Notes: generated by a model from the letters alone, not told the origin. Shown: positions 30,990-42,967, counted from the stretch's first letter. The stretch: 64,000 nucleotides of DNA from Acanthosepion esculentum (GCA_964036315.1 OZ038487.1:49516659-49580658), one strand, 5' to 3'. Numbers and translations: made by a program.

Positions 30990-32690
30990 ATGAACTACAC
31001 AATTTACCTGAAAGGTATCAGAAGGGAAGAAAGTAATGAAGGATCATATGAATTTTATATTAATAAAAGATTTTGTCAAAACTGCTGGACATTTTTTCAT
31101 CAAAATAATACATATGTTAGCAGCTGTATCACTTGAGGGTGTGGATGATCTGTCACAATGTCCATACTATCTTTTATTATCCCAAATCACCATGTATCAG
31201 AGAGGCAAAATATTTGTTTACTTTATTAAGTTAAAATGAAGGACAGATTTGTTATTTTTCCCATTAACTTTGCCTAAAAGATGGCAGGAGAACAATAATT
31301 CCAACTCAACAAAACTTTATCTTTGTCAGCAATCAACTACTCTTGGTACCTTTTACAATCTCTTTTTATCCTTAAAACTTCCAACATATTTTCCTTACAC
31401 ACAGTTTTGTTTTTTATTCAGACCTGAAGAAGCTAAAACCAACACACATTCAACAAATCAGATTGTTTCCAACATTTCCACTTTGTCATCATTTTCTATT
31501 TTGTTTCCAGATGTATGTTCATTTTTTTTATATATACGCATTCTTGTATACTATCTAAATGACCCGGTAATATGTTGTTTTTTTTTTCTCCTATTTTGCG
31601 GTACTAGTTATCTTCCTTGTACTGACAATCCTAAGTGGCAGTGTCTTTGTTATAACAATGGCAGACATTTTGAAAATGTTTACAAAACTGAGAGCTAAAA
31701 AAAAAAAATCAACTCCTTTAAAAAACAAGGTATAAAAATAATAAAAAAGTATACAAAAGACTTGCATATAAAAGTCTTAATCGAAAATAAGGACTTGATA
31801 AAATACCAATTTTATATATACCATCATTTTTATGGCAAGGGGAAACTAGTACATATAGATCAAGCAAGAATTTTATATTCATTCTATGTGTTAAGTTTAT
31901 GTATAATATATGTGTATCAACTGACATTCACGAATCAATATGTATTAAAAGTTTCCTTTTAATGGAACTTCCTTTTTGTTTTTAATATCCAAAACCAATA
32001 AAGAAAGAAATGACACTTCAGAAGGAGGAGGAGGATACTAAGGTTTTGATAATTAAGAAATACAGGGAAAAATCTGTGTCCAATTCCTAATTTATCCCAG
32101 ATGTGCGAATTAGACTCTAAATCATATGTGATATGAACAAACATGAAACTAAAAATCTCAAATCTCGGCAGAAATATCATCAGATGAGGAATTTTTCATC
32201 AATCAAATCAGGTATCTAGATATATGCAGGTGTAAATGGTTCAGGTTTCTGATTGAGCCAAAGGATTTACATGGAGGCAGTGTTCTCAACCTTGAACTAT
32301 ATACAGCGTCACACTTTATTTGCGTAACAGCAAGGATATTTGATGTCATCAAGATTGGATAACATATTCTGCCATGCAATTCCAATCTTCTTTTAATATT
32401 GGGGGGTGGATAGCGTTATCCGAAAAAAATAATAATTGCCTATTTGTGTCAGTTTCTCTAATATTTCATGTTGAAATGAAATACGTCACACTAAAAGGTT
32501 CCATTTGAAAAGAATTTTGCATAAATGTCTGTACTGGTGAACATGTATGATTTCCTAAATAATAATGATTTATTTACGTGAGGAGACTGAAAACTATACT
32601 CTATGGTTTATATTTATAGAAAACATTTTCTTGAAAAATCTCTTATGTTTACAAAGCTGTTAAAGTTATAGTTCCATGATTTTTCAAATT
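30990..32690. other. Interval without recognised gene
   Basis: Open frames at 31036, 31249 and 31762 have no motif. A CTGAAGA near 31429 has no hammerhead partner boxes. The minus-strand stretch about 32290-32390 has reasonable codon complexity but no convincing splice sites. Confidence 0.35.
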
Positions 32691-32694
32691 ATTA

Positions 32695-32935
32695 TCCCAA
32701 CAGCTGAAATTTCTGGGAAACATAATTAGGAAAGAAGGCCTAGAAAATTTAACACTCACACTATAGACTGAATGCATGAAAATTTGTCAAAGCTATAACC
32801 TACTTAAGGTTTTGTGAATGACTGGTAGGACAAAAGGGATAGTAATGGATCAAAAGTTACTTTGAGCAACAAAAAACAAGAAGTTGTGGAAGATCATGAT
32901 CAAGGAGATATCACATATCTACATTCTTTTTTTTT
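32695..32935 (+). mobile_element. LINE family B, short 3' fragment
   Basis: Begins at the CAGCTGAAATTTCTGGGAAA block (LKFLGNIIRKEGLENLTLT) and runs to the tail with GAAGTTGTGGAAGATCATGA. Only the last quarter of the C-terminal region. Confidence 0.72.
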
Positions 32936-33049
32936 TTGTTCATTCCACCAATATCATTCTACAACTGGATCTTGAATCCAACAGGTTGTTATATTGTTTG
33001 TAGATGATAAATAGGTATATTGAAGAATTAAGTACATAAATATACATAA

Positions 33050-33167
33050 ATATGAATAAAAGGAAAACTTATCTTAGCTGACACACTTCATCCTTTAAGA
33101 GACATTATCAAGGCAAATGTAAGAATTTTATTTTGTGGTAAATTTTCCTTTTGTCTTTATTCATATT
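33050..33167. mobile_element. Palindromic MITE (family K), copy 2
   Basis: Inverted ends ATATGAATAAAAGGAAAAC and, inward, ATATGAATAAAGACAAAAGG. The interior shares AGCTGACACACTTCATCC and AAATGTAAGAATTTTATTTT with the copies at 11251-11392 (inverted) and 35685-35790. Confidence 0.72.
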
Positions 33168-33367
33168 GTCCTTTTACAGATATACTCTATCTGAAATTTT
33201 TACATAAGTATATATATATAATAAAGACCTTTTAAGTAAAATCTTTAAATTTGATGCTTTGTGAGTCCGTGACAATGAAGTGAACAAAACATGTCAACTA
33301 AAATAAGTTTTCCTTTTGTCTTTATTCATATTGTCCTTTTACAGATATACTCTATCTGAAATTTTTA
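33143..33367 (+). repeat. Perfect 60-bp direct repeat spanning MITE end
   Basis: 33143-33202 and 33308-33367 are identical (TTTTCCTTTTGTCTTTATTC ... CTATCTGAAATTTTTA). Each contains one family K end plus about 35 bp of flank, so the flank was copied together with the element end. Confidence 0.92.
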
Positions 33368-33576
33368 GACATAGATAAATATATTAATGTTTCTGGAAAA
33401 ACTGATTTTACTTTTAAAAAAATAGACAAAAAAACAAAGCAGTAAAAAAAAAGAGCAAAGTAATATTTAATTAACAAACAATATTTGCATATCATCTATG
33501 TGAAAGGAAAAAAAAGAAAAAACATTGAAATATGAATAGTCTGATAGAATTCAGAATTTTTTTTTTTTTAAATTAA

Positions 33577-33857
33577 GGCATGGTAGAGTAATAGATTGTG
33601 GCTTGGATTTTGGATTCAGGAATCGGAGAGCTGAGTTCAAATTTCAGTCAAGTTGATTACATTCACTTACATGCTGATACTTTTGTGGAAGGTATGAATC
33701 CAACTCTTCTCCCCTCCATAGCTGGAGGGGAGAAGATTTATCTATAAACAAATAGTCAAACAGACTGGGTTTTAAAGCCTTGGGTGGCAACTTGTCTAGG
33801 AGAAGAAAAACTCTGAATACAAAACTCTATGTAGCTCTGGCAAAGCACATATGATGC
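33577..33857 (+). mobile_element. tRNA-derived SINE (SINE-1)
   Basis: Head GGCATGGTAGAGTAATAGAT, B box-like GAGTTCAAATTTCAGTC, body TTACATTCACTTACATGCTG, GGAAGGTATGAATCC, ACAGACTGGGTTTTAAAGCC. A small duplication around the CCCCTCCATAGCTGGAGGGG segment makes a local palindrome. The 3' end diverges into the GTAGCTCTGGCAAAGC variant tail. Confidence 0.82.
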
Positions 33858-34429
33858 AGCTAAGGAAAGGAGCATTTGTATTGACTCGATCATCCCAGCT
33901 ATGGTTGACTCATGTTCATTTTTAATGGTGCACATTGTTAATCTATAACTGCTGCACTATAAAGTTATAGTGCAAAATATTTAGTACATTCTTTTTACTC
34001 AAATGGTAAAAAGTGTTTTAGTATGATGCCAACCAAAATTAATCAAATGGTCCTAAATAAAATTATTTGTATAACTGCAATATCAGCAAATAATTTTAGA
34101 ATTGACAGATTTTGCATTTCAGAGAGAAACGTTTAAAATGGAAAATACACATTCTATAAGAAACTTAAACTTCTAATGTCAGTAATCTACTTTCTGTGGA
34201 ATGGTTTCTAAACTCTACCACCAAAACTAATTTTATTTTTTACTTTTATTTTCTCACTTTTCTAATTACCCTGTTGAATGCATATCTGTACTTTTAAAAG
34301 ATTTTTTTGTCTTGCCCCAAGAATCACGTAACATTGTTCCAGCTATTAGTCCAGTGAATGAAAATCCACCCTCAAACCCAGTGTTAAAAATCATCCACCT
34401 GATGGGTTAAATTATGATTAGATTAGAGT

Positions 34430-35045
34430 AGGCCAGGTTAACTTTGTCAGCTCTGATGAATTTTCTATTGAGACAAGGGGTAAATAATAGTGTTGTCTGC
34501 ATAAATGCTTACTTGGGAACTATTGATATCAAGAAGATCATTAATGAAGATCAGAAATAGTGTAGGACCCAGGATAATGGCTTGAGGGACACCCACATTC
34601 ATTTGACAGGATCTGAAAGTGAGTCTATTCAAAGTGACCTTCATTTCATGATTTGATAGGAATGATTGAATTGAATCAGTCATCTTGTAATGACTGATTC
34701 AATTCTTATGTAGAAGACCAGTGTGTCAAACACTTTCAAGATATCAAGAGCCACAATTCAAGCTTTGCTGTTATTATCAAGAAGTTTATGTACACATGTA
34801 GTGATGGCTGTTAGATGGGGTTTGATGGTTCTCCTAAGTTCATAAAAGCAGGAACTATAGCGGAGGACTTCCAGCAAGCAGCGAGGTAAGGTTTGGAGAG
34901 AACTGGAGCCAGCTTGGGAGCACGTTTTTTTAGGATGACTGTTTGGATCCCATCACCTCTGCTTACCTTATGGGAGTCTAATTTAAAAATGATGTCTGAG
35001 ACCAATGATGGGATTATGTGCATATCACTTAGTACAGGCCTGAGA
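34430..35045 (-). pseudogene. LINE family A, RT N-terminal half
   Basis: The minus strand starts with VSDIIFKLDSHKVSRGDGIQ and LKKRAPKLAPVLSKPY, the segment linking endonuclease and RT in jockey-like ORF2 (family form S.A.G.D.IP...LK...PELA). AACWKSSAIVPAFMNLGEPS follows. After degenerate sequence come FLSNHEMKVTLNRLTF and VPQAIILGPTLFLIFINDLL, then IYADNTIIYP. The catalytic YADD is YADN here, so the second Asp is lost. It complements the 3620-4830 copy, which covers the C-terminal half. The segment GLGPTLFLIF-like is shared by both. Confidence 0.85.
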
Positions 35046-35059
35046 AAAGGAAGTCATGT

Positions 35060-35174
35060 AAAATTGTGTGCGTGTGTGTGTGTATATATATATATATATA
35101 TGCACACACATACATATATGTCATGTAAAAGTGTGTATGATATATAAATATATATATATATATAATCTAAAAGC

Positions 35175-35214
<40 letters not shown>

Positions 35215-35222
35215 TGTGTAAA
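35060..35222 (+). repeat. Compound (TG)n/(TA)n array with iterated spacer
   Basis: Three TA/TG runs are each preceded by a variant of CATGTAAAAGTGTG or TCTAAAAGCGTG (near 35055, 35121, 35167), so the spacer plus array has been amplified as a unit. Confidence 0.85.
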
Positions 35223-35684
35223 AGAATATGGTGTTTTCTCTCTACCTATTATTCAATCAATCTTTAAGTATCTTGTCCTAGACAAATTCGCTGTGGTATT
35301 ACATTTTATCCTTGGATATTTACCGTATCTTTCTCTATCTTAATGTAGCACTTGATACTGTCTATGGATTATAGGCAAAGAAGTGAATCAAATGTTTTCT
35401 ACCACAAAATATTCCCATGTAAAGACCTTTTTTTTTTTCTCTAAAGTACTCAAGAAGATAAGTCCCTCTGACATATCCATCATGATTTAAGCCCTTAAGT
35501 CGATAGACAGATTGGACATGCACACCAAGGTTGATAGCAATCTCTAACTTCTTGTCAGATCCTCTCACACACACACACTATCTATTTATATCTATGTCTT
35601 GATATCAATAAATATATAAGGGAGAGAGAGAGAAGAGGCAAAAATTGGTTTTCTTCATTTCACTCGATCTTTCATATATATAGA

Positions 35685-35790
35685 CAAAAGGAAACCTTTT
35701 CTTAGCCAATGATTTTCATCCTCTGATAATCTTTATAAAAGGTAAATGTAAGGATATTATTTCGCAACTAGTATTTACAAAAAGAAGTAA
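35685..35790. mobile_element. Palindromic MITE (family K), copy 3, truncated
   Basis: ATAGACAAAAGGAAACCTTT, then TTCATCCTCTGATAATCTTT and AAATGTAAGGATATTATTTC match the family K interior. The right inverted end is missing. Confidence 0.6.
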
Positions 35791-35799
35791 AAATGTTAC

Positions 35800-37125
35800 T
35801 TTTTTCCAAATTCTAGATTAAACAACACTCATAAATATATGTCAGGCTAACTGGAAGTCAAGGTAAATTATGGAAGATGCTAAGTGATGTAATTTAATGT
35901 CTAATAAACAAAAGTGAGTAAATGTTGTTGAATTTATTTTTTTAACCTTTAAAAAAAATTTAAGAAAACTTAAATTTTTAAGAAGTGTCTAACTTGTTTA
36001 GAAATATCTAGTCAATCCATTCTATACAACCTCTTTCTCAGCTCAATGGCTAAAGATAGCTTTGAGCGATTGGAATCTGCAGATCTTTGTAAGGATCATC
36101 TTTCTTTGGACCTTGTGGATTGCCACTACAGAATGACAAAAAAAAAAAAAGAACTGTATTAAATAACAGAAACCACATCACTTGAATACTTTCAAGAGCA
36201 GTGAAAAGTAAAATGGATATTACAGAAGAGAGAATAATGACATTATCAAAAAAAGTTAGGAAGGAACCCCACTACCACCATCACCAATACTGGAAAGATC
36301 AGTAACTGGGCTTGAGAAATATATTTTCCTGAAAAATTCTTTTTAAAGAAAGATTTTATTAATTTCAATTGAAAGTAGCTTGGTCACTGAATGCCAAAAG
36401 TTTCCTTATAAGGAAACAGGTGATATTACCATTAACAACCCATTTTAGGGATAACAGACATTCTCAAAAATAGAAATTTATAATTAATAGCAGATTTTTC
36501 TTTTTTTTTTCAAATTTTAAACGTTTTGGAAACATTATTAATACTTGATTTTACAATAAGCATTAATAGATTTAAGAATGAATATATTTAATCTCTAATA
36601 GCAAATAACTAAAAAATAAATTTCCGCATTTGTTATTTCAATTTCTTAAATTTAAAAAAATAAGATAATTGTAAAACATTAGCCATGAACTTTGGACATA
36701 TATCTGAGAAAATAACTGAGTCAATGAAGTACCACTTAAAACAGATAGCAATGAAATCTTTTATATGTTGCCTTTTTCAAATACTTACCATTAAAGGGAA
36801 GAAATCTGCTAAAAGAAGTCAGTCTGCAACTAGTTTTGAAGCTTTTTTTTTTTTAAATCTCTGATCTTAATAGAGTATCTAAAATATTTTATATTTGGCA
36901 TGGAAGGATAACTTTTGAAAGTTTACTTTCTTAGCAGATAAAGGAATGACATCTACCTGTTGTTGTTGTTGACAATACTTTATGTACTTAAAATATTTTG
37001 TTTTAATTTTTTTCATCTTTTAAAGATCATCCTTGTTAATTCCTGACACTATAATTTCATCCCTTTTTAAGAAAAATCACTTCTTTAACATAAAAAGAGT
37101 CATAGTTACTGTCACTCTTCAAAGA
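35800..37125. other. AT-rich interval, nothing recognised
   Basis: No shared repeat or credible exon noticed. Some short homopolymers. Confidence 0.35.
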
Positions 37126-37129
37126 TATG

Positions 37130-37430
37130 ACCATTCTTTTCTTTAGGCAGGATCCAAATTGCACATTTATAAATCTACCATACATCTGTGCATTGAATAT
37201 TGCTGCCATATCTGGACTGGTGCTCCTACTATATATCTTGAGATTATTGGCAAAATTCAAAAATGGTTTGCAATATAATCAAATCTAGACCCAGCATTTT
37301 GATTTCAATTGCATTCTCACTGATTTGATGTGGCTTCCCTCTGTCTTTTCTACAAATATTTTCATGGCAATTGTTCTGATGAGCTTTCTTTCTTGATGCC
37401 TCGAATGCATGGATTTAAGCATGCTATTAG
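37130..37430 (+). mobile_element. LINE family A, C-terminal fragment, fused to LINE B
   Basis: The plus strand reads SKLHIYKSTIHLCIEYCCHI then WTGAPTIYLEIIGKIQK, followed after stops by MASLCLFYKYFHGNCSDELS. This matches the region after the RT palm of the 3620-4830 copy (YKLTIRLCMEYYCHIWSG; NCSDEF). At about 37430 the reading passes without a stop into LINE B. Confidence 0.82.
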
Positions 37431-37431
37431 A

Positions 37432-38095
37432 TTGATGAAGAAGGGACTAAGCATAAACTACAAGAAGACAGAATGCATGGTCATCAGCAAAAAGATCAGC
37501 CTAAAATGCAATTTACAGTAAAATTCATACTAAAATCAAGCAGATACAGAAATTTAAATATCTGGCAAGTGTTCTAACAAAGGACAGAAATTGCAACATT
37601 GGCCATCCCAAAAGCTAAGCAGTGTATTACAAAACAGGAACATTTCATTGGAAACAAAGAAAAGAGTACTGAACTGTTATGTGATGTCTGCATGACAATC
37701 TCCTCAAAGATGAAGAAGAAACTTGAAGCAACAGAAATGTGTTTCCTCAGAAGGATGCTAAGGATACCATGCACCGTACATGTGGGCAACAACGAGGTTT
37801 TGGAGTGAATGGAACTGAAGAAGAAACTTATACTTAACATCAGAAAGAGGCAGATGGAATTTTGGGGACACAGAATGAGGAAGAAGGTCTTGGAAAATTT
37901 GATACTCACAGGATAGATAGAGGGACAGGGGAAAGCAACATGTGACTTGCTTAATGGGCTTGAGTAAGTGAATGGCAAAACAGGGTCTGGGATAAATAAC
38001 AAAAACACAAAACTTATTCAGTTAGAAGGGACAGGAGGATGTGGAGGGCCATGATCACCTATGCCCTGAAGGGACAAGGTGCATAAAAGAAGACC
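37432..38095 (+). mobile_element. LINE family B, ORF2 post-palm to 3' end
   Basis: Plus strand: MKKGLSINYKKTECMVISKK, then AKQCITKQEHFIGNKEKSTE, CMTISSKMKKKLEATEMCFL, RRMLRIPCTVHVGNNEVLE, KRQMEFWGHRMRKKVLENLI. A tail block follows with GGAGGGCCATGATCACCTAT and ends GGTGCATAAAAGAAGA. Longest plus-strand family B copy, several frameshifts. Confidence 0.82.
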
Positions 38096-38099
38096 AGGT

Positions 38100-38925
38100 T
38101 AACAAATCGGTCTCAATATTTTGCTGTTGAACTAAGCTAGACACAATTGTATTTTATATTCTAATGGATTCTTGTTTTTCAGTTGTAGAAATCCCTTCTG
38201 GTTTCTTGCTTCCCTGATAACTACAATCTTCAAAAATTTAAATTCAACATCAATTTTCTGTCTTCTTAAAAAACTGTTCTTTTACTGTCCTTCCTCCTCA
38301 CAAAATGTCTGCCAAAATGCTTGCTACATGGCATGATGTAGTGAAAACAACAAGACTTCTCTCTACTAGAGAGATTTCTTCCTCCATCAGGCAATCTTCT
38401 TAATTTCATCCAGCCTCATCACACATATTTTCTAACAGCAAAGCCAGTAAATGTTTTGTTCTCCTTTTCAGGTGTCTTTTCTCTCTTCATAGATTGAATT
38501 CATTTCTTTTGAAAGTTTTCCAACTTGGCCATGACAAGTTGTAACTCCTCCTGCTACAAACGGTTGACCAAAATCAGCATCATCTTGTTCAAACCTGTAG
38601 CATCTATTCATCACCAATCCATTTTCACTACAACTACTTAAAATATGCCCAAAAGAAATAAATTTGGGGGTAAGATTTTAAATGTTGGATTTGCTTACTT
38701 TGAAAGTTTCCCATATTAGTCATAAAATTGTAATTCCTGTTAGAAATTAGTGACCAACAGTAGCCTCATCTATTTCAATCTTGTAGCATTTATTCACCAC
38801 AAATTCTTCAAATGTAAAAAAAAACTGAGTTTACTAATACAAGATTGTCCATATTTTTCATGTAATAATGCCTTCAATATTTTAGCAAACAATATTATCC
38901 TTTAAAATAATTAATCATAGCTCCA
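38100..38925. other. Interval with an approximate internal repeat
   Basis: A passage with GTTTTCCAACTTGGCCATGA ... TGTAGCATCTATTCATCACC near 38515-38615 partly recurs near 38700-38800 (GTTTCCCATATTAGTCATAA ... TGTAGCATTTATTCACCACA). Function unknown. Confidence 0.5.
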
Positions 38926-38929
38926 GTTG

Positions 38930-39370
38930 AAAGTCATTTTTTCTTTTACTTACTTATCCAGTAACTACTTGTCTCCTCCACCTTTACAAGAGGCTGAAAA
39001 TTAAGTACTGCTGCCATATATGGGCAGGAGCATTCCAAAGTCCAAAAGTGTCATTGTGGGCACAGATGAAGCATTGCAAGCCTCTCACTGCTGTATCAAT
39101 ATTTCCACAGAAAGTGTTCAGACAAATTACATTCTTTAGTTCTACTCATTATGCCATGCATATTACAGCAAACCACCCTCATTCCCTTTGGTGAGATGGA
39201 ATTTCCACTTGAACAGCTTCTTCCCATGAGCTGCTGCCTTGTGGAACCAACACCCAAGAGAATCTTATCCTGTTCAAGTCTAAGAGTTACCATTATCTTT
39301 CCCACATATCTCCATAAACTGTGCCTCTTACACTGTTACCTTCTACCTTGATTAGCTCTTGGGCCTTGGA
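38930..39370 (+). mobile_element. LINE family A, 3' fragment
   Basis: The plus strand starts at LHLYKRLKIKYCCHIWAGAF and continues with CKPLTAVSIFPQKVFRQI (family: SLSLLYRYFHGKCSDEL), then the ELLPCGTNTQENLI remnant of the RTAALWNRLPRGCF motif. It ends near the CTCTTGGGCCTTGGACCAGG 3' tail. Family A tail shared with 55160-55740. Confidence 0.72.
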
Positions 39371-41505
39371 CCAGGTGAAGAACATTGAATTAAAATATTT
39401 ACAGAAAGAACTCTGTTATAAAAATGCCAGTGTCTCAGAAAGTGTTATCTTTTGACCTTCAAATATTGCAAACAAAAACAGTTCCTTTGTTACCTTCTAA
39501 AAAGCCTGATGAGAGAAAACTAACCTTGAAATAATCCATTTAGCTCATAGACATGCAGATGCTGCCTTTGTTTATTTGAATTGAAAAATGTATTTGCCAC
39601 ATTGTCATTATTGTGAGGAGAAAAATGCTACTGCTATTATAATAGCTTATTTTTTATAAATTAATATTTCATGAAAACATTTCACAGTCAATTTTCTCCT
39701 TCACTTAAACTTAAAGACTATTTTTTTTAATTACACCAAAGTTTAGCATATTGTTATTTTCTTTTCAAATAAAACTTTTTAAACATGTGTTAAAAAAACA
39801 AAAGGCAAAAAGATGGCTGGAGCATATGATGAATAAATTACATCCCTTTAAGAAAATTAATCAATTTACTGACCAAAATAAAATCTGTAAAGAAATTGTA
39901 ATAAACGAAATATTAAAAAAAAAAAAGGAAAAATGTAAATTCAAATTTTTCGTTATTAATTATTTTTGCTTTCATTTATTTATAAAAGTTTGAGAAAATT
40001 CAATTCCCAAAACGGATTGGAAATTCTTTGTCACATTTCAATGCACATTCTTCAGTTTTGGCCAGCGGGGTAGAGGGCTTGGTAATGGTCAATGAAGGAT
40101 GGGTCGGGTAGAGGTGTCATCAATTATGTTGACAATTTGTTGTGTGAATAGCAATTCAACCTTGGATAAATAACTTGATTACATTATTGATTTCCCATTG
40201 CTGCAATGGTCACTATATTTGTGCGTCCAATGAATATCTAGGGGTTTTAATTATTTAAAAATTCAACTTTTTACACCTCGGCATATTCTCTTGTGTGAGA
40301 GAGAGAGAGAGAGAGGAAGTGAAATGGAGACAGAAAAGAAGTACAAATAACAGAAGAGAAAACAAGAAGCAGGAATAAATAATATATTATAATAAAGAAT
40401 AATTTTAAAAGGAGAAATAAAATAAATGTGAGTGAATAAGAAAAAGTGAAAGGCTAAAAAAAAAAAAAGTTGGAAAAGGAAAACATTTACAATAACATCA
40501 ACAACAATGTATGCAAATAGATTTAGTCAGTGCTATGGTTGGACAAACCATTTACATCAATTATGTATTATTACCAAGAGCTCTTAACATGCCTTCACCA
40601 GAGAATTCAACTGGGAATTTATAGGCATTAATTCCAAGCTAAATTCAACATATTGGATTGAGCTTAAATCATAAAATGAAATGAAATAAAAGCAAGGAAA
40701 ATAAAAGAGGTAATGAAATCAACTATCAAAAGATTGTCTTTTGAAGTCAAAGTAAAAATCATTGTAAAGAAAATCTAAAAGAAAAAGTTCTAAAATGGTG
40801 GACTCTGAATGGAGAGAAAAAAGAATTTAAAAAAAAAAAATAGTGAATATATATGAAAGGGAATAAAAGGATTTTTTTAAAATAAATATGTATTAACACT
40901 AGAATTAAAAAAAAATGTGTTATAAAAAGAAAGCACATTCATAATGTAATTTTTTTTACTGTTGGGAGAAAACTGGACAAAAGCAACCTTAAAGATAAAC
41001 TTAAAGAGAAATGCAAAAGAAATGATGAAAAAAAAAAAAACAGGAAGAGAATTATTTTGTCAAAAATAAAATACATTTCTTTTTGCACAAACAAACAAGA
41101 ATATCACAAATTAAAGAAACAAGTGATATGTTGAATAAAACAGACAGGGTTTTTTTTCAAAATTTTCTGTGTAAAAATTACAAGCTGTATATGTTCAGCA
41201 CACTGCATTTAGTTCTGAGGCAAAATAGAAGAGGCTTGTGCTATCATCATGCCAACAACAAGAGAGAAAAAGATGAAGTAAATAAAAAGTAGTTAATGAG
41301 AGTGCTTATTCGTGTAGGATAGCTAAAAAGGACATGCTCAAGACAAATGGCTTGAAAGCCATGAGTTCATGCCTTTCTTAACAGCCTCTAAAAAGAGTTC
41401 AGTGAAAAGAGGAAAAGAACATAACAACATCAGTGTTAAAAAGAAGCCATCAAAAAAAAAAACAATATCACATAGTTTCAGTAACACTAAAGGTGTAAAG
41501 TGTGT
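39370..41505. other. AT-rich, A-rich interval without recognised gene
   Basis: A (GA)n tract lies at about 40298-40316 and several poly(A) stretches near 40450, 40830 and 41030. The segment 40040-40130 is less AT-rich (GGCCAGCGGGGTAGAGGGCT), with no identity assigned. Confidence 0.4.
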
Positions 41506-41509
41506 GATG

Positions 41510-42060
41510 AGTAAATTGTCGCCATTTTATATTTTTAATTTCATGCCTGTGCCTTGTTTGTTTTTGTTGACTGCACAGTATAGTAGGATCAGTTGGACAC
41601 TATCTGTGAGTAAAAGAGCACCAGAAATTTGGAAACGGCATGCTGTACTGCTTGGCATTGATGCCAGAAGCTCCAATACAAACATTGGAGAGTGTTTAGG
41701 TGTCAAACAGTGCAGAGGATTTAGAAAGAGTTGGATGAGTCTAATGGTGATTACAAAGATATAGCAGCTCAGAAAACTCACTCTGATCATTCTGATAAGA
41801 AAAGAACTCCCGATTTTGTTGGTGACGGCCTCAGACTCAACACGAAGACATACATCAAGTGCCTGGAAGAGGTAGTGCTGTCTTGGGTCAAAAGGGTGGC
41901 TGCTGGAAGACCCTCTGTCTGATAACACCAAAGATGAACTGAAGACAAGGATTATGGTAGCATTCACCAACTTAAACAAGGAGACTGTTCAAAAGAGTTG
42001 TAAGAGATTCCAAAGTAATCTGGAAGCCGTGGTTGAAACCAATGGCGATTTTATTGAATA
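41510..42060 (+). pseudogene. Mariner-type transposase, internally deleted
   Basis: The plus strand encodes the N-terminal DNA-binding part: SKRAPEIWKRHAVLLGIDAR and SSNTNIGECLGVKQC. After a frameshift it continues LDESNGDYKDIAAQKTHSDH and SDKKRTPDFV. It then jumps to a central piece LRLNTKTYIKCLEEVVLSWV KRVAAGRPS, and finally, past another frameshift, KDELKTRIMVAFTNLNKETV and CKRFQSNLEAVVETNGDFIE before a stop at about 42058. The order and the final RF...EAVIE..G.FIE motif are those of mariner transposases. The segment with the catalytic Asp triad (DE and PDLNPLDYYVW) is missing, so it is dead. The upstream GTCGCCATTTTATATTTTTA belongs to the element's 5' part. TIRs were not identified. Confidence 0.82.
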
Positions 42061-42074
42061 AATATAAAGATACT

Positions 42075-42900
42075 CAGATGATTTGTGAATGCCTATGCCA
42101 ATGATATACGAGTGTACCTCTAAAACTCTTGGTGGTCAGAGCTTGGCAGCTGATCTCTCATCTGATCTAGCACTAACTTCTCAGTGGGGAGGGGGGAAAT
42201 GGCTGGTTACATTCAATGTCTTGAAATTAATTATATTCCATCATCGCTGATTGGACCATGAGCTACCATCAGTCTTGATAAATGGATGTCCCCTTGGGGA
42301 GGCTCCATGCCTTTAGAGACTGTTGAGCCATAATCTCACACCTGACCGTAAGTGGAACTTGTACATATGACCCATCGCTAAAGATGAAGGAAAAATGGTC
42401 ACCTCCCTGTACTGTTCCGGTAAGTACCTAACTACTTGTGCTATCCTCTACTTTTACAAGAGCCAGATCAAGCCTAAAATGGAGTACTGTTGGTATATTT
42501 GGGTGAGAACTGCTTGCACTCTCAGTCTCGATAGAGTTCAAAAGCGTCTCAGAGTCCTTGTGGCTGAAGAATTATTTTCCACCTTTCAACCTCTCTCTCA
42601 CAGGTGGGATGTGGCAAGCCTCTCACTGCTCTATCCCTACTTCCATGGAAAGTGCTCAGACAAACTACATTCCGTGGTTTTGCTTGTTCTAACCTTCATG
42701 GCCAGGACCTGTCATGCCATTCAGACTGTAGGAAACTACCCACCTTCCTTCCGAATTCCACTGGTGAGAAGTAAGTTCCACTGCTCTTTGGAAATGACTC
42801 CCAAGAGGATGTTTCCCCTGATCACTACAGTCATAACCTGTTCAAGTGTAGAATTAACCAATTAGCTTCCTCTTCTATTTGCATAAACTGCCTCATATGG
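42075..42900 (+). pseudogene. LINE family A, ORF2 from palm to C-terminus
   Basis: It starts in a degenerate YADD area (YANDIRVY), then QWGGGKWLVTFNVLKL (family: WGRKWLVTFNASKTKLL) and PDRKWNLYI. The long open segment 42395-42865 follows: TTCAILYFYKSQIKPKMEYC, WYIWVRTACTLSLDRVQKRL, FQPLSHRWDVASLSLLYPYF, HGKCSDKLHS and IPLVRSKFHCSLEMTPKRMF. This is the best-preserved C-terminal part of family A. Several upstream stops make it a pseudogene. It directly follows the dead mariner, with about 15 bp between them. Confidence 0.88.
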
Positions 42901-42964
42901 TAAACCTCTACATCATATATATTTTTACAGTAAGGTTCACCTTGTACAAGCTTCGGGGCTGCTT

Positions 42965-42967
<3 letters not shown>

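Noticed and set aside
31427..31450. CTGAAGA near 31429
   Set aside because: No stem II or GAAA in place.
31249..31698. 149-codon plus-strand frame
   Set aside because: Phe/Leu/Ser-rich chance frame in pyrimidine-rich DNA; no domain.
32290..32390. Possible minus-strand exon reading IGIAWQNMLSNLDDIKYPCC
   Set aside because: A GT follows but no convincing acceptor or polypyrimidine tract; stops soon after; kept only as a note.
33050..35790. CRISPR-like spacing of short repeats
   Set aside because: Eukaryotic context; repeats are MITE ends and not regularly spaced.
37574..38008. 144-codon minus-strand frame
   Set aside because: Antisense to LINE B, whose plus-strand motifs are readable.
41527..41979. 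150-codon minus-strand frame
   Set aside because: Shadow of the plus-strand mariner remnant, whose conserved motifs are readable.
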